This document shows positions 25,429 to 34,232 of a stretch of DNA of 64,000 bases, piece after piece; the first letter of the stretch is position 1, and the number at the start of each line of letters is the position of its first letter. A program made the position numbers and the translations under genes. Origin of the DNA: Algoriphagus chordae (lineage in GTDB: Bacteria; Bacteroidota; Bacteroidia; Cytophagales; Cyclobacteriaceae); NCBI RefSeq assembly GCF_003254055.1, contig NZ_QKZT01000023.1, forward strand, positions 18,038-82,037, in the 5' to 3' direction. The notes below the pieces were generated by a model, which saw only the letters and a program-made list of their open reading frames with translations, had not been told where the DNA came from and did no database searches.

Positions 25429-26785
25429 GTTTTGGCTTTGGGTTAGAGATGGATAAAAGACTGAGTCCTACTAGAGCGGGCGTGACATAAGTCCGCATAG
25501 CCGCATGAAAGGAAGTATATAAAGCGACAAGAAAGAGTGCAATCAGAAGTCCTTTTATTAGTGGATTGGGGTGTGATTTCAACAGGTGGAGACCAAGCCA
25601 ACAAAGAATTAAGAAATATACCAATCCCAAAGCCCCGTGCTCAGCGAGTAATCTACTGAGTTCTACATGAGCCACCGTACCATGTAGGCCTTCTCTTAAG
25701 AAACGAGAGGCTCCTGCCCCCACACCAAAAATAAAATGCTCCAACCAGAGGTCTACATCTCCCAAGAAAATATCAAGACGGCCTGTGGTAACGGTGTACA
25801 TCGACTTCACCTTAGATCCCTCGATGGTACCAATAGTCTCTCCTTGGTATCGAAGGCTCAGCATACCATTAGTAATCTGGTCCACCACTACAAATGCCAA
25901 AATCGTAATGAGCATAGCAGGAATAACGAATTTACCAATCTTAGGAAGTCTGTATAATCTCTTTTCCTTAGCGGAAGCAAGTCTGAGGAAAAATAACACC
26001 ACTATAGCTCCCAATGCAGTCCCGATCATTCCTCCACGAGAGAATGTGAGCAAGCCTTGAAAAGTAAAGGCAAATAGTATTAAGCCATCTACAATATAGT
26101 TTCCTGAGAATTTCCAGCGATTAATCATTATGAAGAACATAAACAAGGCCGCCAATCCAAATAAAGTAGAAACTTGATTTGAACCAAATCCCCCACTCAT
26201 ATCCACATTGGCTCCTAGGACAAATTCTACTTCAGAAAAGTCCGGAGTTTTCACAAAAGTATAACTCAGAACGCCTAGAATAGGATAAACCATCATTCGG
26301 AGCATATTACCAAGTTGAACTTGAGTAATCCTTTGCTTATAGAAAAATATTACCACCAAAGCCACGTTGATTGGCCCCAGCATATTAAAAATCAAGTCAG
26401 ATTTCTGAACCTCTCCCGAAAGATCAAAAAACAAGGCTGGGATCATGCAGAGAAGCATAATCCAACCTAAATAACCATGCGTTTTGTATTGGATAATCCC
26501 CCATATCATACCTACAGCAAGCAGGTATTTGCCGAGCTCATAAGGTATAAATGGAGAGGTAAAAGCCATTCGTGAGAGTAGCTCAAAGGAGATCAGATAC
26601 AAAATCAAAGTCATCCCCAGATATGGACTTTTCCCCTTTTTCATCACCAGGGTAAGAGAGGTAATCAATACCAAGTAAAACCAAGCTATGATGCCATAAG
26701 GCGTAACTGTAGCTGAAAGTCCCAATAATAAATGGATCAAAATCCAGATATATGGTCTCTTGTTGAGAATTAAATATTTAATCAA
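25367..26785 (-). CDS. O-antigen polymerase/ligase-like membrane protein (Wzy candidate, operon B)
   Basis: A 472-residue protein with about twelve helices. It has the GLLTFSRGGMIGT segment (about 244-256), a long periplasmic loop (about 300-385) with GVGAGASRFL, and further helices. This is the Wzy_C / O-antigen ligase layout (PF04932). In a Wzx/Wzy system it would join repeat units in the periplasm, and a ligase role cannot be ruled out. Its 3' end overlaps the next GT4 gene by 62 bases. A second Wzy-like gene is at 49699. Confidence 0.8.
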   Translation of the reverse strand: MIKYLILNKRPYIWILIHLLLGLSATVTPYGIIAWFYLVLITSLTLVMKKGKSPYLGMTLILYLISFELLSRMAFTSPFIPYELGKYLLAVGMIWGIIQYKTHGYLGWIMLLCMIPALFFDLSGEVQKSDLIFNMLGPINVALVVIFFYKQRITQVQLGNMLRMMVYPILGVLSYTFVKTPDFSEVEFVLGANVDMSGGFGSNQVSTLFGLAALFMFFIMINRWKFSGNYIVDGLILFAFTFQGLLTFSRGGMIGTALGAIVVLFFLRLASAKEKRLYRLPKIGKFVIPAMLITILAFVVVDQITNGMLSLRYQGETIGTIEGSKVKSMYTVTTGRLDIFLGDVDLWLEHFIFGVGAGASRFLREGLHGTVAHVELSRLLAEHGALGLVYFLILCWLGLHLLKSHPNPLIKGLLIALFLVALYTSFHAAMRTYVTPALVGLSLLSISNPKPKRANPVSRKQAKKPRLQPHLH

Positions 26786-27873
26786 TTGCTACTCAAATTA
26801 ACCTGGGTTAATAAAAAAAGAATATCGTTATAGCCCTTCATAAATTGGCTACTTCCATAATTATCCTTTACATGTTTTTGAAAAGATTTTCCCATTTTCA
26901 ATGCTTTCTCTGGATTACTTAGCAGTTCATCCATGCCATCAGCGAGAGCCTTGCAATCTGCAGCTGGCACCAAAATACCATAATCACCATTCCCTAATAC
27001 TTCAGGGCATTGCCCTACTGCTGTAGAAACCACTGGCAAGGCAGCCAAACCATATTCCAATAGTGCTACAGGTAATCCTTCACGATCAGAGGCGACTAAA
27101 CCTGCATGAACCTCAGAGAGTAGCTCTGCCACATTAGAAACTGGCCCTTCTACAGAAATAAACTTGCTTAAGGAGGTAGAGCTAACTTTTTCAGCTACTG
27201 CTCTTTCCCAAGTCTGATCTATAGCCATACCTACCAACCGAACCTTGAAATCATCTCTTTTTTCTTTTAGAATCTTCACTGCCTCCACTATATTCTTTTG
27301 TCCTTTTTCAGTCCGGTAATTTGCCAAGTGTAGAAAGGTAAATAGTGTTGGTTTAACTTTAGACGAAGTTACCAAATAAGGGAAATTAGGCAGGTATTCA
27401 ATAAGATTTTGAGGCTTTAAGCCCAATTCGATCCAATAAGCTCTTGTAGATTCATTAGCTGTAATAAGAAAATCAATCTTTGAAGCAATCCATTTCAACT
27501 CAGTTCGGGGATTGTTCCTAATTACTTCTTCAGAAATACCCAAGTGATCATGCCAAATCAACTTAACTTTTGGACGGAACAGCTTCAATGCCGCTCCCCA
27601 ATAAACAGAGGTGCCATGTGCATGAACAACATCTGGCTTAAATTGATCAACCAGACTCAAAAGCTTTCTGAAGGCTTTCCAATCGGTTGTCTTTTTCTTC
27701 TCTAGGAGGAAAAGAGTGGCTTGATCTTGCACAAGATTACCTAGATCTCCCTGATTCCTGCTGACTACAAGTTGATTTTCTATTCCAACTTCGCTAAACG
27801 TATTGGCTAGGTTAACAGCCATTCGTTCCGCCCCACCGGGGTTGAGCGTATCTATCAATTGAAGAATTCTCAA
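26782..27873 (-). CDS. GT4 glycosyltransferase
   Basis: A 363-residue GT-B protein starting MRILQLIDTLNPGGAERMAV, a common start of capsular GT4 enzymes with the acceptor-binding Gly-Gly-Ala-Glu loop. The donor site is VASDREGLPVALLEYGLAA. It shares ATGA overlaps with its neighbours on both sides. Donor unknown. Confidence 0.87.
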   Translation of the reverse strand: MRILQLIDTLNPGGAERMAVNLANTFSEVGIENQLVVSRNQGDLGNLVQDQATLFLLEKKKTTDWKAFRKLLSLVDQFKPDVVHAHGTSVYWGAALKLFRPKVKLIWHDHLGISEEVIRNNPRTELKWIASKIDFLITANESTRAYWIELGLKPQNLIEYLPNFPYLVTSSKVKPTLFTFLHLANYRTEKGQKNIVEAVKILKEKRDDFKVRLVGMAIDQTWERAVAEKVSSTSLSKFISVEGPVSNVAELLSEVHAGLVASDREGLPVALLEYGLAALPVVSTAVGQCPEVLGNGDYGILVPAADCKALADGMDELLSNPEKALKMGKSFQKHVKDNYGSSQFMKGYNDILFLLTQVNLSSN

Positions 27874-29015
27874 TTCCTGCTCACTTGTCTATCGAAAATC
27901 ACAGATTTGATTTCCTCTTGAAATTTCTCTAGGGTAAACTGTCTCGACCAGTTCATCGCTTTCTGAACCTTTGTCTCATACAATTTAACATCATTTATTA
28001 AGCTACTAATTCTATCTGAAATCTCTGACACATCTGCTTGTACCAACTCCCCTCTCTCTCCAAAATCTAACATCTGAGGAACACAAGAAACAGCTGTAGT
28101 AATCGGCAAACATGCCCAAAACATAGCTTCCGCTACCACCTTTGGCCATCCTTCACTTTGGGAGATAAAAATCAGGAAATGTGCATTCTGATATGCCTGT
28201 TGCAACTCCACAGAATCAACATTCCCATGCAGTACAATGTTATTCTGCAATCCTTGCTCAGCTATATATTCCTCCAAATTCTTTCGCTCTGGCCCTTCTC
28301 CATAGAATTCCAAATGGCAATCCAAGCCTCTTGAGATCAATGCTGCACATACCTGTGCAGAAACCATTGGCTGTTTTCCTGAATTCAAACCTCCTGCAAA
28401 CAACAATCTGATTTCCTGATCATTTCCTATAAGCAAAGGCTCAATTGGTATAATTTGGTTTTCAGAATAAGAAGCCGTGAAAAATGGTCTGATATTTTTA
28501 GATTCATTTGGCCAGTCCCCATAGACCAACACTTGCATGTTTTTGGTAAAGTTGGTATTGCTTAGGATATTTTGCTGCATCCTATAGGTAGAGGGTTGCG
28601 TACTTTTCCTATCCCAGTTACCCGCGTATTTAGCAGATTTTATTTTCACTGGGAAAAAAGTCTGCACCATAGCTCCTAGCAAGCCCATATTCCCTGGACA
28701 TCTTAGGTGGATATGATCAGCAGCCTTCATTGCCTTCCATGTTTTACTCCAAAGTTCAGGAAACTTACTAGCAGTTTTCATCATTGCTCCAGGTGACAAA
28801 ACTGTAAACTCTGGCACCTGAACAAGGCTTAGATTTGGGTGCTCATAAGCTAAATCGATAGGATCAGTGGCAGCAGTTTTAGTGACTGGAGCCAAAACCG
28901 TTACCTGATCAACATGCTGAAACCATAGATTCATTTCCCTCACGTAGGGGCCGTAAGCAAAAATTTTACCTCCAATTTGCTTGTGAAGCACATGTCCTAC
29001 TACCAGAAAATGCAT
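27870..29015 (-). CDS. GT4 glycosyltransferase
   Basis: A 381-residue GT-B protein. The N-terminal domain starts MHFLVVGHVLHKQIGGKIFA. The C-terminal domain has LLFAGGLNSGKQP and the site ISQSEGWPKVVAEAMFWACLP with the two donor-binding Glu residues. It shares one base with the next GT4 gene (TAATG). Position and sugar are unknown. Confidence 0.85.
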   Translation of the reverse strand: MHFLVVGHVLHKQIGGKIFAYGPYVREMNLWFQHVDQVTVLAPVTKTAATDPIDLAYEHPNLSLVQVPEFTVLSPGAMMKTASKFPELWSKTWKAMKAADHIHLRCPGNMGLLGAMVQTFFPVKIKSAKYAGNWDRKSTQPSTYRMQQNILSNTNFTKNMQVLVYGDWPNESKNIRPFFTASYSENQIIPIEPLLIGNDQEIRLLFAGGLNSGKQPMVSAQVCAALISRGLDCHLEFYGEGPERKNLEEYIAEQGLQNNIVLHGNVDSVELQQAYQNAHFLIFISQSEGWPKVVAEAMFWACLPITTAVSCVPQMLDFGERGELVQADVSEISDRISSLINDVKLYETKVQKAMNWSRQFTLEKFQEEIKSVIFDRQVSRN

Positions 29016-30157
29016 TAACCCTTCAGAAGTTTCGAATAGAATGCTAAGTTTTTCTGCGTGATTAAAGTTGGCTCAAACTTAGAATTCACCTTCTCAATAG
29101 CCTTCTCTCCAATCTCTGCAAAGCGCTCTCTTTGATCAAATGCCTCTATAATCACCTTAGCGATATCCTGCTCTGAGTGTGGATCACACAGCCAGCCGTT
29201 GATACCATGATCGATTGTCTCTGGCCCAGGACCTTGCTTGGAGAAAATTACTGGTTTCCCCATGGCCATAGCTTCAGGTGCTACCAAGCCTTGTGTTTCC
29301 ATATGGGATGGAAACACACAAATTTCTGCTTGTTCATAATATCCAGGAAGATCATCATGAGCTACAGGACCATGAAAAGTAATACGATCTAAAATCTGTT
29401 TTGGAAAACTCTCTTGAAGGTACTTGGTATAGGATTTTCCATCCGAAAACTTCCAGTCCCGTCCATAGACTTCCAGTGAAACTTCAGGATATTTTTCGGC
29501 AACAATCGGTAGGGCTCCGATTAATTGCCTAATGCCTTTCTTCTCACAAACCGTCCCTGCAAAAACCAACCTTCCTTTAACAACTTTAGCAGGATCTGCC
29601 TTGTAAAATTTATCCAATGGAATCGGATAATTGATAACTTCAACAGGCTTCTCATGGAAAGAAAGCATCTTCCCAGTATGGGTATTTACATATTCAGAAA
29701 CAGCCACAAAGCCATCTGCTATACGAAATGATTTCTTCTCTTGAAATCCTTTCCACCTATTCACTTTTCGGTTTTCGCCTTCGGCAAAGAAATGGTGACC
29801 ACCATGCAAGCGAATCACATATTTGAACATTGAATTCTTTTCTACAAATGCCAGACCTAACTCTGAACCCTCAATGATATCAATTGGATTCAATTGGTGA
29901 ATAGCCAATAGGTTTCTATGGATAGCTCTAGTATTTCTCCACCAAGCGAGATACCTCAATCCAGAATGAGGAATAGTAACTACACGAACTCCATCGATAT
30001 ATTTATCAATTAAGTCCGGTTGCACACGAACACCAATTACAGTCACCTCATGGCCTAGTTTTACTAAATTGGCAGAGATTGTACTTAGAAAAGTGCCTAT
30101 CCCTCCATATACAGACCCTTTTTGTGGAAACTCCTGTGAAAGAAAACAGATATGCAT
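29015..30157 (-). CDS. GT4 glycosyltransferase
   Basis: A 380-residue GT-B protein. The start MHICFLSQEFPQKGSVYGGIG has the Gly-Gly-Ile-Gly loop, and the C-terminal half has VFAGTVCEKKGIRQL and the donor site PSHMETQGLVAPEAMAMGKP. The family includes many hexosyl and HexNAc transferases. It is tightly packed, with one-base junctions at both ends. Confidence 0.87.
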   Translation of the reverse strand: MHICFLSQEFPQKGSVYGGIGTFLSTISANLVKLGHEVTVIGVRVQPDLIDKYIDGVRVVTIPHSGLRYLAWWRNTRAIHRNLLAIHQLNPIDIIEGSELGLAFVEKNSMFKYVIRLHGGHHFFAEGENRKVNRWKGFQEKKSFRIADGFVAVSEYVNTHTGKMLSFHEKPVEVINYPIPLDKFYKADPAKVVKGRLVFAGTVCEKKGIRQLIGALPIVAEKYPEVSLEVYGRDWKFSDGKSYTKYLQESFPKQILDRITFHGPVAHDDLPGYYEQAEICVFPSHMETQGLVAPEAMAMGKPVIFSKQGPGPETIDHGINGWLCDPHSEQDIAKVIIEAFDQRERFAEIGEKAIEKVNSKFEPTLITQKNLAFYSKLLKG

Positions 30158-31563
30158 TAGACTTTGGATGTTGGTTTTAAATTCAATTTATGAGTTAAAA
30201 ACTCACTTATTCTAGTTGCAGAACTTGGCCCTTCCAGTTGACCTACAATCTTTTTGAGCCAAAGTCTTCTGTCCTTGGCTAGCTTATCTGGACTATCTAT
30301 GATTTGCAAAATACGCTCTCTGATTTCTCCTGGCGAATTTGCCCAAGCTACTGCGTCCCAATCTCCCATAGATCTAAAGTGTTGGAAATTGTAGATATCC
30401 TCAGTTCTCCATTCTTGATTGCCTGTATGGTCGTAGTTCAGATATAAACCTGGACTATCAAACCAGCTGAAATCAAGCGCCATGGTCGAACCAATATTCA
30501 CCACAGTAGCGCAGTGAAAACTCAAATTCACTAGGTGCGTAATATCCTCTGGGTATGGGTAAAACTGATTCCAGAATTCGCCTTTATGCCATATTGGATT
30601 GAGGTTCTTGATGTTTGGATATTTCTTCAGCACATCCGCATAGCGCTCTACTCCTTCTACAGGTACCTGCCTAAAAATCAACTGAACACCAGACTCATTC
30701 TGAAGAGCAGCTGCCACATCCTCTAAGTAAGCAGCGTCGTAGGGAGAAGTTTTGGAATCTGAACCTGAGAAGCAAACCCAGGATTTACTGGCATTCAGTC
30801 CAAACTCTTCTGCAAATTCTTCTCTACTTTTGATAGCAGCAATATTCTTATAGAAATCAAATTGCGGTGTTCCTGTAATTTCAACCTGATCTTCACTGAT
30901 CTCAGGATAATAGAACATCAATTCTTCCTTCATATAATCAGACCAAACCGTATAGAAATCCGATCGTACTAGAAGCCGTGCCTTTGGCAAATTGTCCCAA
31001 GAGAAAATAGCTGTGGCGGTAGTAATCCCTAAATCTTTGGCTGCCTCCAGCGCATAGGCAGCACCAGGATATCGCTGATGAGTACAGAAGAGCAGATCTG
31101 GATTCATCTCTTTCAAATCTGCCCGATACTGAGTGTAAGCAGCAGTCTTGCGCAATTGTGAAAAGTATAGTTTTTCTGTTCCTTCTATTCCCTTATAATC
31201 CTTAATTTGTTTACCAAAAAATTCTGCCAGTCTAATTAAGATTTTTCTTTTAGTTGAACCCATTTTATCATGCCAGTTTTGCATAATGGTAGGATTGCCT
31301 GTCAAACCAATATTATATTTCAGCCTAGCATAGGTGGTGCTTTCTTTTAGGATTTGAACCAAAAAATCTTCGTTAAAAACTTTTAACTCTTTTTGCTGCG
31401 GAGCAAAGCCATTGATTTCTGTAGATAAGGTAACTACCTCTTGCGCTAAAGCATGCCAGATCACCACTTCATGGCCACTTTCATTCAATAACTTAAATAA
31501 ATCAGAATAGAGATAATTTCGGATACCCACTCCATCGGGAATTAAAAAACAAATTTTACTCAT
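30157..31563 (-). CDS. GT-B-like surface carbohydrate biosynthesis protein, possible sugar transferase
   Basis: A 468-residue protein from the ATG at 31561-31563 (MSKICFLIPDGVG), which overlaps the asnB stop as ATGA. A longer frame up to 31641 would add 26 residues inside asnB and lacks the family-type start. The second half has VCFSGSDSKTSPYDA and an HCATVVNIGSTMALDFSWFD segment, as in GT-B proteins that bind a CMP or UDP sugar (polysialyl- and CDP-glycerol transferase-like). It lies directly after neuA and asnB, so use of the CMP-nonulosonate is a reasonable but unproven idea. Confidence 0.6.
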   Translation of the reverse strand: MSKICFLIPDGVGIRNYLYSDLFKLLNESGHEVVIWHALAQEVVTLSTEINGFAPQQKELKVFNEDFLVQILKESTTYARLKYNIGLTGNPTIMQNWHDKMGSTKRKILIRLAEFFGKQIKDYKGIEGTEKLYFSQLRKTAAYTQYRADLKEMNPDLLFCTHQRYPGAAYALEAAKDLGITTATAIFSWDNLPKARLLVRSDFYTVWSDYMKEELMFYYPEISEDQVEITGTPQFDFYKNIAAIKSREEFAEEFGLNASKSWVCFSGSDSKTSPYDAAYLEDVAAALQNESGVQLIFRQVPVEGVERYADVLKKYPNIKNLNPIWHKGEFWNQFYPYPEDITHLVNLSFHCATVVNIGSTMALDFSWFDSPGLYLNYDHTGNQEWRTEDIYNFQHFRSMGDWDAVAWANSPGEIRERILQIIDSPDKLAKDRRLWLKKIVGQLEGPSSATRISEFLTHKLNLKPTSKV

Positions 31564-33257
31564 TTCAATATTGCTGCGGCATTTATCCATTGCCAAATGT
31601 AAAAACTGTTGTCTCTGTCTCCAGCTATATATTCTTTCCAATACTTATCCAGTATTTCTACGTCGAACCAGTCCGTATTCTCTCCTAGCCACTGAATCTG
31701 CTCACCAGCCCAAACTTGAAGTTCGGTGCCTAACCACTCTCGCTGAGGTGTTTGTAAGGGACGCTTTGGAGCAAGACTTATATTATCTCCTAGGTAGTTT
31801 CCTGCAATTTTGCGTAGTAACCATTTTTGAATACCATCTTTCACCTTAAACTCAGTGGGTCTGGAAAACACATATTCTACCAGTCGATAATCCAAGAAAG
31901 GCTCCCGTAATTCAGTACTATATGCCATGCTCATCCGATCATTGAATCGTAGGGCACGAGGAATTTTTGTATAAAATAAATCTCGGTACTGAAGATTTAG
32001 CAATCGATCATCAAAGGGTTGTGGATGTGCTGAGTTCCCAGATTTTGACTGAAAATCTTTACTTAAGGCATCAGCCTTTACCGGGGAAGATTTCACTCCT
32101 TGCACTAAAGAGCCCCCTTTTTTGAAATAATAATCATATCCTGCCCAAGCCTCATCCGAGCCTTGGCCATCTAATAAAACCAGTATGCCTTTTTTCCTCG
32201 CTGCTTCAAACACTTTTCCATATGCCAAAGTGGGGACACCACCGAAAGGCTCTACTTGTAGCTTTGAAATTGTATTTGTTAATGCGGGAATCTCTGCAGC
32301 AGAAATCAAGCATTTATTCAAAGGATAAGGTCTATCCTTCATCATTTCTTCTACCCAAGGAAGCTCATCGTATCGCTCGTCAGCCGTGTAAAAGGTGAAT
32401 GCTTCTATCTCAGAATTATGAGGAAATGCATCCGACACCAGCGCTAAGAGTGTACTGGAATCCAGGCCGCCGCTTAAATTGAATCCAACAGGAACATCAG
32501 CACGGAATCGAAGCTTGATAGAATCTTTCAACAATTCCGTAATATACTTTTCTTCATCCTCATGGGATGTTCCAACAAGCGCCTTTACTCTACCCACAAA
32601 ATCATACCATTGCTTAAGATTAAGAACGCCATCTTTCCAATGTAGTAAGTGTCCAGCTGGCAACTGGTGAATTCCTTGCCAGAAGGTTTCATTAGGTAGA
32701 CCATAAGTGCCATGTGCAAAAAAGCCAGCCCATACAGATTGATTTGGTATCTTCTCTATTCCGTTAGCAAAAAGTGCTGGGATCTCAGATGCAAAAGATA
32801 GAGTATCCGAAGAATGGTGATAATAAAATGGTTTAACTCCAAATCTATCTCTAGCTGCAAATAAACTTTTCTCCTGCTGATCCCAAATTGCAAAAGCAAA
32901 CATGCCATTGAATCGATCCAAACATGATTCGCCCCAGTGTATCCAAGCTTTCAGTAAAACCTCTGTATCAGAGGCTGTGTTAAACACAAAAAAATCTTCA
33001 AGCACAGTTCTAATTTCCAAATAATTATAAATCTCACCATTGAATACAAGGTGATATCTATCGTCATCAGAATGGAAAGGTTGATTTGCAGCCTCCGAAA
33101 GGTCAACGATGGAAAGCCTGTTATGTCCCAAAGAAACCTCTCCGGAATCTTCCCAAATACCAGTAAAATCAGGACCACGGTGATTCTGAGTTTTCACCAT
33201 TTCCATCAGTTTGCCTCGATCTGCTCCTGGGCCAACTATTCCTGAGATTCCACACAT
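31560..33257 (-). CDS. asnB: Glutamine-dependent asparagine synthase-like amidotransferase (second copy)
   Basis: A 565-residue protein with MCGISGI (nucleophile Cys2), NGEIYNY (73-79) and the synthase-domain SGGLDS (262-267). It is shorter than the copy at 16015 and clearly divergent from it, so it is not a recent duplicate. It sits one base after the neuA stop. It probably amidates a carboxyl group of a polysaccharide sugar. With neuB/neuC/neuA beside it, a nonulosonic acid or a uronic acid could be the target. This is inference. Confidence 0.88.
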   Translation of the reverse strand: MCGISGIVGPGADRGKLMEMVKTQNHRGPDFTGIWEDSGEVSLGHNRLSIVDLSEAANQPFHSDDDRYHLVFNGEIYNYLEIRTVLEDFFVFNTASDTEVLLKAWIHWGESCLDRFNGMFAFAIWDQQEKSLFAARDRFGVKPFYYHHSSDTLSFASEIPALFANGIEKIPNQSVWAGFFAHGTYGLPNETFWQGIHQLPAGHLLHWKDGVLNLKQWYDFVGRVKALVGTSHEDEEKYITELLKDSIKLRFRADVPVGFNLSGGLDSSTLLALVSDAFPHNSEIEAFTFYTADERYDELPWVEEMMKDRPYPLNKCLISAAEIPALTNTISKLQVEPFGGVPTLAYGKVFEAARKKGILVLLDGQGSDEAWAGYDYYFKKGGSLVQGVKSSPVKADALSKDFQSKSGNSAHPQPFDDRLLNLQYRDLFYTKIPRALRFNDRMSMAYSTELREPFLDYRLVEYVFSRPTEFKVKDGIQKWLLRKIAGNYLGDNISLAPKRPLQTPQREWLGTELQVWAGEQIQWLGENTDWFDVEILDKYWKEYIAGDRDNSFYIWQWINAAAILK

Positions 33258-33258
33258 A

Positions 33259-33963
33259 TTAGGATTCTGTAAATAATTTGGTCACCAATTCTTCTGCCAA
33301 TGCCCAATCTTTTGGAGTGTCTAGATTTACGTAGCGCTCGAGATCCCCTAATACAAAGGCTAGATTATCACCATACAAACTGCTTTTCTCCAACAAGACA
33401 GATGTCTTAGTCAGGTAAATAGCACCATCGCGGAAATATCCGGTTGGAAGCTCTTGCCTCCGTGTAATGATTTCCTTTTCTCCTGTGGCTATTCGCAGCA
33501 TACCTTTCTGATCTGATTCGAAAATCCAATGTGGATTAAATTCGTGTGGAACAGGTAGCACAGACACTAATGCATCTGCTCCTGTTTCTAAAATTTTTGT
33601 GATCGCTTCATCTATTAGGCCTTTTCTACGAAAAGGCGTAGTAGTCTGAAGCAAACAAACAAAGTCAAACTCTTCTCCTCCTTTTTTGAAAAAATTTAAC
33701 GCATGAATAATAGTAGGGAGCGTTGGTGCATGATCAGTTGCTAAATCTGAGGGTCTTCTAAAAGGAACTTCCAAGCCTAAGTTTTTGGCTACTTGGATAA
33801 TATCCTCATCGTCAGAACTCAGTATTGTACGAGTAAGCAACTTGCTTTCTTTTGCCGAATTTACTGTATATGCCAACAAAGGTTCACCATTGAGCGGCTT
33901 TATGTTTTTACCGGGAATACCCTTAGAGCCACCTCTGGCAGGAATAATAGCAAGTATTTTCAG
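33259..33963 (-). CDS. neuA: CMP-sialic acid (acylneuraminate) cytidylyltransferase with apparent CTG start
   Basis: This enzyme couples a nonulosonic acid to CMP. The conserved N-terminus ILAIIPARGGSKGIPGKN is encoded at 33907-33960. No ATG, GTG or TTG lies between it and the upstream in-frame stop (TAA); only CTG at 33961-33963 (or ATT/ATA a little further up) could start it. From CTG the protein is 234 residues, normal for NeuA. A start at the TTG at 33879 would remove the CTP-binding motif. Other motifs are LLQTTTPFRR and YFRDGAIYLTK. The neuC gene ends 270 bases upstream, an unusually large gap that contains a GACCGATGACCGATGACCGA repeat. Confidence 0.85.
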   Translation of the reverse strand: MKILAIIPARGGSKGIPGKNIKPLNGEPLLAYTVNSAKESKLLTRTILSSDDEDIIQVAKNLGLEVPFRRPSDLATDHAPTLPTIIHALNFFKKGGEEFDFVCLLQTTTPFRRKGLIDEAITKILETGADALVSVLPVPHEFNPHWIFESDQKGMLRIATGEKEIITRRQELPTGYFRDGAIYLTKTSVLLEKSSLYGDNLAFVLGDLERYVNLDTPKDWALAEELVTKLFTES

Positions 33964-34232
33964 ATCTTTTGAGTTATTAAGTATTAGAATTTATTTTATA
34001 TGATTATCCGCAATGATGCCAGTCACCTTAGATTCTTTGCTTATCAGGCTGGAAGACCGATGACCGATGACCGAAGTGGCCTCAATTTTTAAGTTTAACA
34101 TATCTTACATTGCTTTTGCCACCTTACTGCTAGAAAAGCGGATATACATATTATTTTAAATCGCTTTTCGTCAGTATTGCATACATGGCTGTAGGGAATC
34201 CCCATTAGGATCGAAAGCGGCAATTACAATCC
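33964..34232. other. Abnormal gap between neuC and neuA
   Basis: This is a stretch of 269 bases in an operon whose genes mostly touch or overlap. The tandem GACCGAT/GACCGA repeat is at 34056-34076. No gene is visible. It removes the expected ATG and ribosome-binding region of neuA and looks like inserted or rearranged DNA. Confidence 0.6.

Noticed and set aside
24409..26785. 62-base overlap of the GT4 and Wzy-like genes as a frameshift artefact
   Set aside because: Both proteins are complete for their families at the overlap, so two real overlapping genes are more likely.
31564..31641. 26-residue N-terminal extension of the GT-B-like gene
   Set aside because: The extension lies inside asnB. 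The ATG at 31561-31563 gives an ATGA overlap and a family-type start.
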